A DNA stretch of 64,000 nucleotides from Streptomyces sp. CB01635 (GCF_002803065.1 NZ_NNBL01000004.1:469909-533908), one strand, 5' to 3'. Positions 1 through 9,111 are shown, counted from the stretch's first letter. Numbers and translations: made by a program. Notes: generated by a model from the sequence alone, not told the origin.

Positions 1-1479
1 CTCCGGGCGGCGGCCTGCGGGCTCGTCGCACTGCTCGCCATCGGCACCGGGCGACGCAGGTCCCTGATCCCGGCACTGGCCACGGTCGTACTGCTGCTGG
101 TCCTGTACGACCCCTGGCTGGCCCGGAGTTACGGGTTCCTGCTGTCCGTCCTGGCCACAGGCGCGCTGCTGACCCTCGCCCCGCGCTGGAGTGCGGCACT
201 GCGGCGGCGCAGATGTCCGCCGCGCCTGGCGGAGGCGCTCGCGGCGGCCGGGGCGGCGCAGGCCGTGTGTGCGCCGGTGGTCGTGGTCATCGCGTCCCGG
301 GTGAGCCTGGTGGCGGTGCCGTGCAATCTGCTCGCGGAGTTCGCGGTCGCGCCGGCGACGGTGCTGGGGTTCGCCGCCCTGGCCGCCGCGCCGCTGGCGA
401 TACCGGTTGCGAAAGTCTTCGCCTGGTGCGCGAGCTGGCCCGCCGGATGGATCGCGGACATCGCACGCGCGGGGGCCGCACTGCCCGGCGGAGGCGTGGA
501 CTGGCCCGGGGGCCCGAGCGGTGGGCTGCTGCTCGCGGTGGTCACCCTGGGTGTGGTCCTCGTGGGCCGCCGGGTGCTCAAGTCCCCGTGGGTCATGGGG
601 ATATGTGTGCTGCTCCTGATCCTCGTGGTCATGCAGCCGAGGCCCCTGACCCGGGTGATCACGGGGTGGCCCCCGCCGGGATGGCGGATGGTGATGTGCG
701 ATGTGGGGCAGGGGGACGCGCTGGTGCTCGCGGCGGGCGCGGGGGCCGGGGTGGTGGTCGACGCGGGGCCGGATCCGGTACTGGTCGACCGTTGTCTGCG
801 CTCGCTCGGGATCACCCGGGTCCCGCTCGTCCTGCTGACCCACTTTCACGCGGACCATGTCGCGGGTCTGCCCGGGGTGCTGCGGGGGCGCGAGGTGGGG
901 GCGATCGAGACGACAGGGTTCGACGAGCCACCGGAACAGGCGCGATTCGTACGGGGGTTGGCGCACGCTCGGCACATCACGATGACCCGGGCCGTCGCGG
1001 GGGAGCAGCGGCGGACGGGCCGGCTCGCATGGCAGGTGCTGTGGCCGCCGCCGCGACCCGCTCCCGACCCGGACGGCCCGAACGACGCGAGCGTCACCCT
1101 GCTGGTCCGCACTGCGGGCCTCACCCTGCTGCTCCTGGGTGACCTCGAACCACCGGCGCAGCGCGCCCTGTTGAGATCCCCCGTGGCGGCGGCCCTGCCA
1201 GCCGTGGACGTTCTCAAGGTCGCCCACCACGGCTCGGCCTACCAGGATCCGGTACTCCTGCGGCGGGTCGCGCCCCGTCTTGCCCTGATTTCGTGCGGCG
1301 AGGACAACCCGTACGGGCATCCGTCGGCGCGCACGGTCGCGGAGTTGCGGGCCGGTGGAGCGGCAGTCCTCCGGACGGACCGGGACGGGGCGTTGGCGGT
1401 CACCGGATCGGGGCAGAACAGATCCGGTTCGGTGCGTTCCGGGGAGGCGTCGGGGGAGGGGCGGGGCTCGGTGTGGTGA
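1..1479 (+). CDS. comEC: ComEC/Rec2 family DNA-uptake protein, 5'-truncated by the window edge
   Basis: The reading frame is open from the first base and ends at a TGA at 1477, so only about 492 C-terminal residues are visible. The first part is hydrophobic (competence membrane domain, with a YDPWLARSYGF stretch typical of the family). From about 700 a metallo-beta-lactamase domain follows, with the metal motif THFHADH and later VAHHGS. In the ComEC family this protein forms the inner-membrane DNA channel, and the MBL domain is a presumed nuclease. Streptomyces are not known for natural competence, so the role here is inferred only from the family. It lies upstream of holA, as in other actinomycetes. 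Confidence 0.93.
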   Translation, partial: LRAAACGLVALLAIGTGRRRSLIPALATVVLLLVLYDPWLARSYGFLLSVLATGALLTLAPRWSAALRRRRCPPRLAEALAAAGAAQAVCAPVVVVIASRVSLVAVPCNLLAEFAVAPATVLGFAALAAAPLAIPVAKVFAWCASWPAGWIADIARAGAALPGGGVDWPGGPSGGLLLAVVTLGVVLVGRRVLKSPWVMGICVLLLILVVMQPRPLTRVITGWPPPGWRMVMCDVGQGDALVLAAGAGAGVVVDAGPDPVLVDRCLRSLGITRVPLVLLTHFHADHVAGLPGVLRGREVGAIETTGFDEPPEQARFVRGLAHARHITMTRAVAGEQRRTGRLAWQVLWPPPRPAPDPDGPNDASVTLLVRTAGLTLLLLGDLEPPAQRALLRSPVAAALPAVDVLKVAHHGSAYQDPVLLRRVAPRLALISCGEDNPYGHPSARTVAELRAGGAAVLRTDRDGALAVTGSGQNRSGSVRSGEASGEGRGSVW

Positions 1480-1713
1480 CGGGTGGGTCATGACAGGTGC
1501 CGCGTCCCTGTGGCTCCCGTGGCATTACCCGCTGGTAGAAATGCCTCCGAGCTGGCGAAACGGTAAGCGGAATGGCTAATTCAGGCATCTCTGTACGGGC
1601 GGTGACAGTCTCTGGCATTCCCGCGATGTGGGCCTGTGTTGCACCGAATGCCGCAACGGTGGTCGAATGCATCTTCGTTGATGGTGGTCAAGCTTCACTG
1701 GGGTGTCTCGCAC
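1480..1713. other. Intergenic stretch before the YceI gene
   Basis: This is 234 bases of lower G+C than its surroundings. I see no convincing gene, terminator hairpin or tRNA. It should hold the promoter of the YceI-family gene, whose exact start is uncertain (in-frame ATGs at 1636, 1681 and 1714). Confidence 0.4.
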
Positions 1714-2595
1714 ATGGTCGGCCGCTGGCTGGGAAGCCGTACGAACCGGGCTCAAGGGACAAGTCCCCTCGCGGGGATGAGCGTGCCGCCCGGTGCGGGA
1801 TTCGTCAGCTGCCGCGTGCTCGACCCCGTCAACGAGCCGGTGCGCGGCGCCGAGTTCGCGGTGAGCGACGCCATGGGGCGCACGGTCGTGAGTGGCGGGG
1901 CCGACCCGTTCGGCTCGTTCGTCGCGGCCGTGCCCGCCGGTGACTACCGGCTCGCGGTCACGGCGGAGGGCTACACGCCGTACCGGGGAAACGCTTCGGT
2001 CGGCGAGAGCGCGCACTCCTCACTCGGCGACGTCATGCTCCAGGTCGCCCAGCCGCCTGCCCTGCCCGACGCCGGGGACTGGGAGATCGAGATGATGCAC
2101 TCGTCGGTCGGGTTCACGGCGCGGCACATCGGACTGGCGCGGATCCACGGCCGGTTCAACACGTTCGCGGGCGCGCTGCGCATCGCCGAGCGGGTCGAGC
2201 GGTCCGCGATGCATGTGGTCATCGACGCGTCGTCCATCGACACGAACGTGAAGATGCGCGACGACCATCTCAGGTCGGCCGACTTTCTCGACGTGGACCA
2301 GTTCCCGACGCTCGAGTTCTACAGCGAACGGTTCGCGCACAAGGGCGGCAGCCGCTGGGCGATCACCGGTGCGCTCTCGCTGCACGGTGTGACCCGCACG
2401 GTCACGCTCGACGCGGAGTATCTGGGCCTGGGCAACGGCATGGAGGGGGAGACCCGCGCCGCCTGCCGCGCCACCACGGAGCTGCACCGGGACGACTTCA
2501 CGGTCAACTGGCAGACGATGCTGGCCCGGGGGATCGCGGCGGTCGGCTCCAGCGTGAAGATCGAGCTCGACATCCAGATCGTCCCGAAGAGCTGA
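1714..2595 (+). CDS. YceI-family lipocalin-like protein with N-terminal CnaB-type domain
   Basis: About 293 residues. Residues ~20-110 look like a carboxypeptidase-regulatory/CnaB-like beta-sandwich (VSCRVLDPVNEPVRGAEF, then PAGDYRLAVTAEGYTPYRG). The C-terminal ~175 residues are a YceI domain, with HSSVGFTARHIG, a DDHLRSADFLDVDQFPTLEF core and LHGVTRTVTLD. YceI proteins bind polyisoprenoids or amides in a lipocalin-like barrel; the physiological role in actinomycetes is not established. No signal peptide is evident. ATG 1714 is chosen because the residues before it look non-coding; 1681 and 1636 remain possible, and no strong ribosome site decides it. Confidence 0.82.
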   Translation: MVGRWLGSRTNRAQGTSPLAGMSVPPGAGFVSCRVLDPVNEPVRGAEFAVSDAMGRTVVSGGADPFGSFVAAVPAGDYRLAVTAEGYTPYRGNASVGESAHSSLGDVMLQVAQPPALPDAGDWEIEMMHSSVGFTARHIGLARIHGRFNTFAGALRIAERVERSAMHVVIDASSIDTNVKMRDDHLRSADFLDVDQFPTLEFYSERFAHKGGSRWAITGALSLHGVTRTVTLDAEYLGLGNGMEGETRAACRATTELHRDDFTVNWQTMLARGIAAVGSSVKIELDIQIVPKS

Positions 2596-2697
2596 CGCCC
2601 CCGCAGCATCCTCAACGGTCAGTCAGCCCTCGAAGGTCCGCCCTCAACCGCCGTTCCGATGCCGCGGAGCCGAGCCGCTGCCCCGATGCCGCCGCGG

Positions 2698-2943
2698 CTA
2701 AGGAGCCTCGAGCCAGCCCTCGTGCTCCGCGGCGAATTCGTCGAGTGAGGCGGGGTCGAGGCGGCCGGTGGGGTCCTCGATCACCACGAGCCACTGGGCG
2801 TCCTCGGCGTCGTCCTCACCGGCCAGCGCGTCGCGTACGAGCTGGGGCTCCTCGGTGACGCCGAACCGGTCGGGAAGCTCCTCGGCCACCTCCTCCGCGG
2901 CGTCGCGGTCGGGCAGCACCAGTACATGTCGAGCGTCGGTCAC
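2698..2943 (-). CDS. Small acidic protein of unknown function, divergent from holA
   Basis: An 81-residue protein read from GTG 2943 to a TAG at 2698. The start is supported by a GGAG nine bases upstream. The product is strongly acidic (runs such as AAEEVAEELPDR and AGEDDAEDAQ) with a short hydrophobic strand (HVLVLPD, then WLVVIEDP). I do not recognise a family. It is transcribed away from holA, with 57 bases between the two starts, so the pair probably shares a divergent promoter region. Coding character is good, but no function can be assigned. Confidence 0.7.
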   Translation of the reverse strand: MTDARHVLVLPDRDAAEEVAEELPDRFGVTEEPQLVRDALAGEDDAEDAQWLVVIEDPTGRLDPASLDEFAAEHEGWLEAP

Positions 2944-3000
2944 CTGGCCATTCTCCGGCACGGCGGGCGTTGTCAGTGCCGCGTGGGATGCTTGACCGCG

Positions 3001-3987
3001 ATGGCCAGGAAGACTGCAACAGACGACGTGCTCGCCCCTGTCACCCTCGCCGTGGGGCAGGAGGACCTGCTGCTCGACCGCGCCGTGCAGCAGGTGGTGG
3101 CTGCCGCTCGCGCCGCCGACGCGGACACGGATGTGCGTGACCTCACGTCCGACCAACTTCAGCCCGGCACGCTCGCCGAGCTGACCAGTCCGTCGCTCTT
3201 CGCCGAGCGCAAGGTCGTGGTCGTACGCAATGCGCAGGACCTCTCGGCCGACACGATCAAGGACGTGAAGGGCTACTTCGCGGCGCCTGCCGAGGAGATC
3301 ACGCTGGTGCTGCTGCACGCCGGCGGCGCCAAGGGCAAGGGGCTGCTCGACGCAGCCCGCAAGGCGGGGGCCCGCGAGGTCGCCTGCCCCAAGATGACCA
3401 AGCCCGCGGACCGGCTGGCGTTCGTGCGCAGCGAGTTCCGGGCGATCGGCCGTTCCGCGACGCCGGAGGCGTGCCAGGCCCTGGTCGACTCGATCGGCAG
3501 TGATCTGCGGGAGCTGGCGTCCGCCGTCACGCAGCTCGGCGCGGATGTCGAGGGCACCATCGACGAGACGGTCGTCGCGCGGTACTACACGGGCCGGGCG
3601 GAGGCCTCCAGCTTCACCGTCGCCGACCGGGCCGTCGAGGGCCGTGCCGCGGAGGCGCTGGAGGCGCTGCGGTGGTCGTTGTCGACCGGGGTGGCGCCCG
3701 TGCTGATCACCAGCGCGCTCGCGCAGGGGGTCCGCGCCATCGGCAAGCTCTCGTCGGCACGGGGCGGCCGGCCCGCTGATCTCGCCCGCGAGCTGGGGAT
3801 GCCGCCGTGGAAGATCGACCGGGTGCGCCAGCAGATGCGCGGCTGGACGCCGGACGGTGTGGCCGTCGCGCTGCGGGCCCTCGCCGAGGCCGACGCGGGC
3901 GTCAAGGGCGGTGGGGACGATCCCGAGTACGCCCTCGAGAAGGCCGTGGTCACCATCGCAAGGGCCGCCCGCTCCCGCCGCGGCTGA
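3001..3987 (+). CDS. holA: DNA polymerase III subunit delta (HolA)
   Basis: 328 residues from ATG 3001. The delta subunit opens the sliding clamp as part of the clamp-loader complex. Family features are visible: an N-terminal domain with LAVGQEDLLLDRAV, SLFAERKVVVVRNAQDL and ITLVLLHAGGAKGKGLLDA, and a C-terminal helical domain with a LGMPPWKIDRVRQQMRGW segment characteristic of HolA. The in-frame stretch upstream of 3001 overlaps the divergent small gene and reads as non-coding. Position between comEC and rpsT/lepA is the conserved actinobacterial context. Confidence 0.95.
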   Translation: MARKTATDDVLAPVTLAVGQEDLLLDRAVQQVVAAARAADADTDVRDLTSDQLQPGTLAELTSPSLFAERKVVVVRNAQDLSADTIKDVKGYFAAPAEEITLVLLHAGGAKGKGLLDAARKAGAREVACPKMTKPADRLAFVRSEFRAIGRSATPEACQALVDSIGSDLRELASAVTQLGADVEGTIDETVVARYYTGRAEASSFTVADRAVEGRAAEALEALRWSLSTGVAPVLITSALAQGVRAIGKLSSARGGRPADLARELGMPPWKIDRVRQQMRGWTPDGVAVALRALAEADAGVKGGGDDPEYALEKAVVTIARAARSRRG

Positions 3988-4031
3988 GCCACACAGCCCC
4001 ACGGCCACCTCACTCCCGTAAGGCCCCAGTC

Positions 4032-4222
4032 CACGCGGGCTCCGGTTCACGCGGGCTCCGGTTCACGCGGGCCCCGGTTCCGCGGGCTCCGGTCCATGCG
4101 GGCCCTGGTTCACGCGAGCTCCGGTTCACGCGGGCCCTGGTTCACGCGGGCTCCGGTTCACGCGGGCCCTGGTTCACGCGGGCTCCGGTTCACGCGGGCG
4201 CCGGTCCACGCGGGGCCCTCGC
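4032..4222. repeat. Twelve-copy tandem repeat with a 16-bp unit
   Basis: The unit CACGCGGGCTCCGGTT repeats head to tail from 4032. Sub-variants alternate CTCCGGTT with CCCTGGTT or CCCCGGTT, and one copy (4080-4094) has lost a base. The last copies (4191-4222) are degenerate. The array lies between the convergent genes holA and rpsT. Because 16 is not a multiple of three, three units are needed to return to frame; the apparent Arg/Ala/Pro/Gly-rich translation is therefore an artefact. A role in transcription termination or as a copy-number-variable marker is only a guess. Confidence 0.92.
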
Positions 4223-4273
4223 CGACATGCGCAGCCCCCGTACCCCCTGCCACGCGCAGCCCCCACACACGCC

Positions 4274-4318
4274 AAAACCCCGCCCAGCCATCCTGGGGAA
4301 GGACAGCCGTGCGGGGTC
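4274..4318 (-). terminator. Possible terminator for rpsT
   Basis: Read on the minus strand, a 7-bp stem (ACCCCGC / GCGGGGT) encloses a 28-base loop and is followed by TTTT. It lies about 150 bases past the rpsT stop. The long loop weakens the call. Confidence 0.4.
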
Positions 4319-4468
4319 TCAGGTTCAAGCTCGATGGATCCGCACCCGCGTGGCGAACGCAGTCGCGTGCAGATCCGGGGTGCCGGCCGGGAGCGGAGAG
4401 AGAGGGCCCGCTCGGGTCCGTCCGGCGATCACATCAAAGGAGTGCCCGTCCCGTGAGGGAGTGGGTGC
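4319..4468. other. Intergenic sequence downstream of rpsT
   Basis: Together with the repeat array and the terminator-like hairpin, this fills the 481 bases between holA and rpsT. No further gene or recognisable site is seen. Confidence 0.4.
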
Positions 4469-4735
4469 TCAGCCCTTGAGGGAAGAAGCCTTGGAAGCAA
4501 GCGCCGACTTCTTGTTGGCGGCCTGGTTCTTGTGGATGACGCCCTTGGAGACGGCCTTGTCGAGCTTGCGCGAAGCCTCGCGCGTCAGCTCCTCGGCCTT
4601 CTGGGTGTCACCCGCGGCAACGGCCTCGCGGGCCTTGCGGATCGCGGTCTTGAGGGAGGACTTGACAGCCTTGTTGCGCTGACGAGCCTTCTCGTTGGTC
4701 TTGATCCGCTTGATCTGGGACTTGATGTTCGCCAC
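4469..4735 (-). CDS. rpsT: 30S ribosomal protein bS20
   Basis: 88 residues from GTG 4735, beginning VANIKSQIKR as in other Streptomyces S20 proteins. It binds 16S rRNA early in small-subunit assembly. The body is Lys/Arg-rich and helical, with the signature SKGVIHKNQAANKKS near the C-terminus. An in-frame ATG at 4762 would add nine residues (MPEPEKAHF) that are not part of the family, so the GTG is preferred. It is transcribed divergently from lepA, with 220 bases between the starts. Confidence 0.97.
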   Translation of the reverse strand: MANIKSQIKRIKTNEKARQRNKAVKSSLKTAIRKAREAVAAGDTQKAEELTREASRKLDKAVSKGVIHKNQAANKKSALASKASSLKG

Positions 4736-4955
4736 GAAATGAGCCTTTTCAGGTTCAGGCACGCGGGCTCACACCCACATGCCGGTGATTTCTCTTGAGG
4801 TGCCTCGTGCCGAGAGGGCAAGAGACACAGCTGTCCACGTTACCAGCCGTGCTCCGAGCGGCCCAAACCGGGCGCAGTCCCGCGTCCGTGGGACCATGGA
4901 ATCTACGTATCGATCCGACCCGAGGCGACAGGCGCCTCAAGAGACAGGACCCTGC

Positions 4956-6815
4956 GTGCCCGCGACCCCTAACAATGTGCCCGAGCCGAGCCGTACCGCC
5001 CCGGCTCTGATCCGCAATTTCTGCATCATCGCGCACATCGACCACGGCAAGTCCACGCTCGCCGACCGGATGCTCCAGCTGACCGGTGTGGTCGATCAGC
5101 GGCAGATGCGTGCTCAGTACCTCGACCGGATGGACATCGAGCGCGAGCGCGGCATCACGATCAAGTCCCAGGCGGTGCGTCTGCCCTGGGCCCCGAGCGA
5201 GGACCCGGGCAACACTCACATCCTCAACATGATCGACACCCCGGGGCACGTGGACTTCACGTACGAGGTCTCACGGTCCCTCGCGGCATGTGAGGGCACG
5301 GTCCTGCTCGTCGACGCGGCCCAGGGCATCGAGGCGCAGACTCTCGCCAACCTCTATCTGGCGATGGAGAACGACCTCAAGATCATCCCGGTTCTCAACA
5401 AGATCGACCTGCCGGCCGCCCAGCCCGAGAAGTTCTCCGAGGAGCTCGCGAACCTCATCGGCTGCGACCCGGACGACGTGCTCAAGGTCTCCGCGAAGAC
5501 CGGTATGGGCGTCGAGGCGCTGCTCGACAAGGTCGTCGCCGAGATCCCGGCCCCGGTCGGTGTCGCCGACGCACCCGCCCGCGCGATGATCTTCGACTCG
5601 GTCTATGACTCCTACCGCGGCGTCGTCACCTACGTACGAGTCGTCGACGGCCAGCTCAACAAGCGCGAGCGCATCCGGATGATGTCCACCGGCGCCACGC
5701 ACGAGCTGCTCGAGATCGGTGTCTCCTCGCCGGAGATGACCCCGGCCGACGGCATCGGCGTCGGCGAGGTGGGCTACATCATCACCGGCGTGAAGGACGT
5801 CCGTCAGTCCAAGGTCGGTGACACGATCACCTCCCTGCACAACGGCGCCACCGTGGCCCTCGGCGGCTACAAGGACCCGAAGCCGATGGTCTTCTCGGGT
5901 CTCTATCCGCTGGACGGCTCGGAGTACCCGGACCTGCGCGAGGCCCTCGACAAGCTGCAGCTCAACGACGCCGCGCTCGTCTACGAGCCGGAGACCTCGG
6001 CCGCCCTCGGCTTCGGCTTCCGCGTCGGCTTCCTCGGCCTGCTCCACCTCGACGTGATCCGTGAGCGCCTGGAACGCGAGTTCGGGCTCGACCTCATCGC
6101 CACCGCGCCCAACGTGGTCTACCGCGTGGCCATGGAGGACGGCAGTGAGCACACGGTCACGAACCCGAGCGAGTTCCCCGAAGGCAAGATCGACAAGGTC
6201 TTCGAGCCCGTCGTGCGCGCCACGATCCTCGCCCCCAGCGAGTTCATCGGCTCGATCATGGAGCTCTGCCAGACCCGTCGCGGCACGCTGCTCGGCATGG
6301 ACTACCTCTCCGAGGACCGCGTCGAGATCCGCTACACGCTGCCGCTCGCGGAGATCGTCTTCGACTTCTTCGACCAGCTCAAGTCCAAGACGCGCGGCTA
6401 CGCGTCCCTGGACTACGAGCCCACCGGCGAGCAGGACTCCAGCCTGGTCAAGGTCGACATCCTGCTGCACGGCGACAAGGTCGACGCCTTCTCCGCGGTC
6501 ACGCACAAGGACGCGGCGTACGCGTACGGCGTGCGGCTGGTCGCCAAGCTGCGCGAGCTCATCCCGCGGCAGGCCTTCGAGGTGCCGATCCAGGCCGCCA
6601 TCGGTTCCCGGGTCATCGCCCGCGAGACGATCCGCGCGATCCGCAAGGACGTCCTCGCCAAGTGCTACGGCGGTGACATCTCCCGTAAGCGCAAGCTGCT
6701 CGAGAAGCAGAAGGAGGGCAAGAAGCGCATGAAGATGGTCGGCTCCGTCGAGGTGCCGCAGGAAGCCTTCATCGCCGTGCTCTCCAGCGACGACAGCGGC
6801 TCGAAGAAGAAGTAG
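4956..6815 (+). CDS. lepA: Elongation factor 4 (LepA), back-translocating GTPase
   Basis: 619 residues from GTG 4956, preceded by AGGA at suitable spacing. LepA is a ribosome-binding translational GTPase related to EF-G. The GTP motifs are present: AHIDHGKST (P-loop), RERGITIKSQ (switch I), DTPGHVDF and NKIDLP. The C-terminal LepA-specific region ends in KRKLLEKQKEGKKRMK, as expected. Length matches the family. An open extension to 4779 exists, but it would run back across the divergent promoter region and lacks family similarity. Confidence 0.96.
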   Translation: MPATPNNVPEPSRTAPALIRNFCIIAHIDHGKSTLADRMLQLTGVVDQRQMRAQYLDRMDIERERGITIKSQAVRLPWAPSEDPGNTHILNMIDTPGHVDFTYEVSRSLAACEGTVLLVDAAQGIEAQTLANLYLAMENDLKIIPVLNKIDLPAAQPEKFSEELANLIGCDPDDVLKVSAKTGMGVEALLDKVVAEIPAPVGVADAPARAMIFDSVYDSYRGVVTYVRVVDGQLNKRERIRMMSTGATHELLEIGVSSPEMTPADGIGVGEVGYIITGVKDVRQSKVGDTITSLHNGATVALGGYKDPKPMVFSGLYPLDGSEYPDLREALDKLQLNDAALVYEPETSAALGFGFRVGFLGLLHLDVIRERLEREFGLDLIATAPNVVYRVAMEDGSEHTVTNPSEFPEGKIDKVFEPVVRATILAPSEFIGSIMELCQTRRGTLLGMDYLSEDRVEIRYTLPLAEIVFDFFDQLKSKTRGYASLDYEPTGEQDSSLVKVDILLHGDKVDAFSAVTHKDAAYAYGVRLVAKLRELIPRQAFEVPIQAAIGSRVIARETIRAIRKDVLAKCYGGDISRKRKLLEKQKEGKKRMKMVGSVEVPQEAFIAVLSSDDSGSKKK

Positions 6816-6835
6816 GCCGCGTCACAGCGGTCCGG

Positions 6836-6870
6836 GGCCCGTCGCGCGTCAGTGCGGCGGGCCTCTTGAT
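6836..6870 (+). terminator. Rho-independent-like terminator after lepA
   Basis: A 10-bp stem (GGCCCGTCGC / GCGGCGGGCC, one G-U pair) with an 8-base loop begins about 20 bases past the lepA stop and is followed by a short T-rich stretch (TCTTGATTT). Confidence 0.7.
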
Positions 6871-7076
6871 TTCCCGGCATTGTTGTGCGGGTCTTTTGTG
6901 GGGGCCGTGTGTACAGCGGCTGTCGACAAGAAGTGACAGGCTGCGGCCCCTTACGCACCGGGCGACCGCGCTCTACTCTGATCACTGCTCGGTAGTTACT
7001 CGCCAGTTAAACAACAGCCGCCAACAGCCAGCCGCGCCCAGTCTCGCCGCGCTGCCGCGGGCCCCCGGAGGACGTC

Positions 7077-8966
7077 GTGAGCGACACACAGACCCTGATC
7101 GAGAACCGTCCGCCGTCCGTGGCGGCCCTCTTCCTGGAGCGCGTGGCGGCCACGCCGGATACCGAGGCCTACCGCTACCCGGTGCCATCGGCCTCCGGTG
7201 AGGGCCCCGAGGAGTGGAAGTCGCTGAGCTGGGCGCAGGCCTCGGCGCGGGTCTACGCCATCGCGGCCGGCCTCATCGAGCTCGGCGTCCGGCCCGAGGA
7301 GCGGGTCGCACTCGCCTCCTCCACGCGGGTCGAGTGGATCCTGGCCGACCTCGGCATCCTGTGCGCGGGGGCCGCCACGACCACCGTCTACCCGCAGACC
7401 AACGCCGAGGAGTCGGGGTTCATCCTCGCGGACTCGGACAGCAAGGTCCTGATCGCCGAGGACGCGGCGCAGCTGGCCAAGGCCCGCGAGCGCCGGGCCG
7501 ACCTGCCCGACCTCGCCCATGTCGTCGTCATCGACGAGGCCGGGGTCGAGCCGGACGCCGCGGACCCCGAAGGCTGGGTGCTCACGCTCGCCGACCTGGA
7601 GAAGCGCGGCGCCGCCCACCTGGAGAAGAACCCGGACCTGATCAAGGAAAAGGTCGGCGCGATCACCGCGGACCAGCTCGCGACCCTGATCTACACCTCC
7701 GGCACCACCGGCCGGCCCAAGGGCGTGCGCCTCCCGCAGGACAACTGGTCGTACATGGCGAAGGCCATCGCCTCGACCGGCCTGGTCGGCCCGGACGACG
7801 TGCAGTACCTGTGGCTGCCCCTCGCGCACGTCTTCGGCAAGGTCCTCACCTCCGGGCAGATCGAGGTCGGGCACGTCACCGCCGTCGACGGCCGCGTGGA
7901 CAAGATCATCGCGAACCTGCCCGTCGTGCAGCCGACGTACATGGCCGCGGTGCCGCGCATCTTTGAGAAGGTCTACAACGGGGTCGCGGCCAAGGCGCGG
8001 GCCGGCGGCGGCGCCAAGTACAAGATCTTCCAGTGGGCCGCCGAGGTCGCGCGCGAGTACGCGAAGGCCAGCCAGGACAACTTCCGCAGGACCGGTTCGG
8101 CCTCGGTGCCGTTCGCGCTCGGCGCCAAGCACAAGGTCGCCGACGCGCTCGTCTACTCGAAGCTGCGTGAGGCGTTCGGCGGCCGGCTGCGCGCCTGTGT
8201 CTCCGGCTCCGCCGCGCTCGCCCCCGAGATCGGCTACTTCTTCGCCGGCGCGGGCGTGCACATCCTGGAGGGCTACGGCCTCACGGAGACCTCCGCCGCG
8301 TCCTTCGTCAACCCCGGTGAGGCCTACCGCACCGGCACGGTCGGCAAGCCGCTGCCCGGCACGGAGGTGCGGATCGCGGACGACGGCGAGATCCTGCTGC
8401 GCGGCCCCGGCGTCATGCAGGGCTACCACGGGCTGCCCGAGAAGACGACCGAGGTCCTGGAGTCCGACGGCTGGTTCCACACCGGCGACATCGGTGAGCT
8501 GTCGCCCGACGGCTACCTCAAGATCACCGACCGCAAGAAGGACTTGATCAAGACGTCGGGCGGCAAGTACATCGCGCCCGCCGAGGTCGAGGGCCAGTTC
8601 AAGGCCGTCTGCCCGTACGTCTCGAACATCCTGGTGCACGGCGCCGACCGGAACTTCTGCACGGCGCTCATCGCTCTCGACGAGCCGTCCATCCTGGAGT
8701 GGGCCAAGGACAACGGCCTGGAGGGCAAGTCGTACGCCGATGTGGTCGCGGCCCCCGCCACGGTCGAAATGGTCGAGGGCTACGTCAAGGAGCTCAACCT
8801 GGGCCTCCAGAAGTGGCAGACCGTCAAGAAGTTCAAGCTCCTGCCGCGCGACCTCGACATCGAGCACGGCGAGCTGACCCCGAGCCTGAAGCTGAAGCGG
8901 CCGGTCGTCGAGCGTGAGTACGGGCACCTGATCGACGAGATGTACGCGGGTTCACGCGAGAAGTAG
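7077..8966 (+). CDS. Long-chain fatty-acid-CoA ligase (AMP-forming)
   Basis: 629 residues from GTG 7077, with a strong GGAGG ribosome site. The ANL superfamily activates a carboxylate as acyl-AMP and transfers it to CoA. The P-loop-like motif YTSGTTGRPKG lies near residue 205 and the A5 motif GYGLTETSAA near 400. The hinge and C-terminal motifs HTGDIGELSPDGYLKITDRK and KTSGGKYIAP are also present. Closest in type to FadD15/FAA1-like ligases. The exact acyl substrate cannot be read from sequence. The last 46 bases of the gene are repeated imperfectly at 9112-9157. Confidence 0.93.
   Translation: MSDTQTLIENRPPSVAALFLERVAATPDTEAYRYPVPSASGEGPEEWKSLSWAQASARVYAIAAGLIELGVRPEERVALASSTRVEWILADLGILCAGAATTTVYPQTNAEESGFILADSDSKVLIAEDAAQLAKARERRADLPDLAHVVVIDEAGVEPDAADPEGWVLTLADLEKRGAAHLEKNPDLIKEKVGAITADQLATLIYTSGTTGRPKGVRLPQDNWSYMAKAIASTGLVGPDDVQYLWLPLAHVFGKVLTSGQIEVGHVTAVDGRVDKIIANLPVVQPTYMAAVPRIFEKVYNGVAAKARAGGGAKYKIFQWAAEVAREYAKASQDNFRRTGSASVPFALGAKHKVADALVYSKLREAFGGRLRACVSGSAALAPEIGYFFAGAGVHILEGYGLTETSAASFVNPGEAYRTGTVGKPLPGTEVRIADDGEILLRGPGVMQGYHGLPEKTTEVLESDGWFHTGDIGELSPDGYLKITDRKKDLIKTSGGKYIAPAEVEGQFKAVCPYVSNILVHGADRNFCTALIALDEPSILEWAKDNGLEGKSYADVVAAPATVEMVEGYVKELNLGLQKWQTVKKFKLLPRDLDIEHGELTPSLKLKRPVVEREYGHLIDEMYAGSREK
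8921..8966 (+). repeat. Copy 1 of a duplicated acyl-CoA ligase 3' end
   Basis: The final 46 bases of the ligase gene (HLIDEMYAGSREK plus stop). They match 9112-9157 at 41 of 46 positions. Every difference is a transition, and both copies keep a stop codon at the end (TAG here, TGA in copy 2). Confidence 0.88.
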
Positions 8967-9071
8967 GCCGGGTTTGTGTGGGCGTGGCAGGGGTCGGTGG
9001 CCGGTTGCGCGCCTGCGTCGCCGGGTCCGGCGGGTCGGGGGCGCCGACGGTGCGGCGGTCTGAGTCGGGCT

Positions 9072-9103
9072 CGGCTGGGGGTGCGGGGGTCGTCCCCCGG
9101 GAG
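9072..9103 (+). repeat. 32-nt GC-hairpin element, also present in inverse orientation at recO
   Basis: Begins CGGCTGGGGGTGCGG and ends CCCCCGGGAG; the centre GGGGGTCGTCCCCC can fold into a tight hairpin. The reverse complement of 56752-56783 matches it at 30 of 32 positions. Its right end is followed after eight bases (CTTGCAGC) by copy 2 of the duplicated ligase 3' end. Confidence 0.8.
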
Positions 9104-9111
9104 CTTGCAGC

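Noticed and set aside
1480..1713. A possible tRNA or small RNA before the YceI gene
   Set aside because: No cloverleaf arms or strong hairpin with a terminator could be found by eye.
4032..4222. The tandem array as a CRISPR
   Set aside because: Units are directly adjacent with no unique spacers and no cas genes are present.
3807..4682. A plus-strand frame reading through the 16-bp repeats with a repetitive protein
   Set aside because: It begins inside holA in the wrong frame, ends opposite rpsT, and its repeats come only from the DNA array.
5271..6506. A 411-codon minus-strand frame inside lepA
   Set aside because: Antisense shadow of a highly conserved gene.
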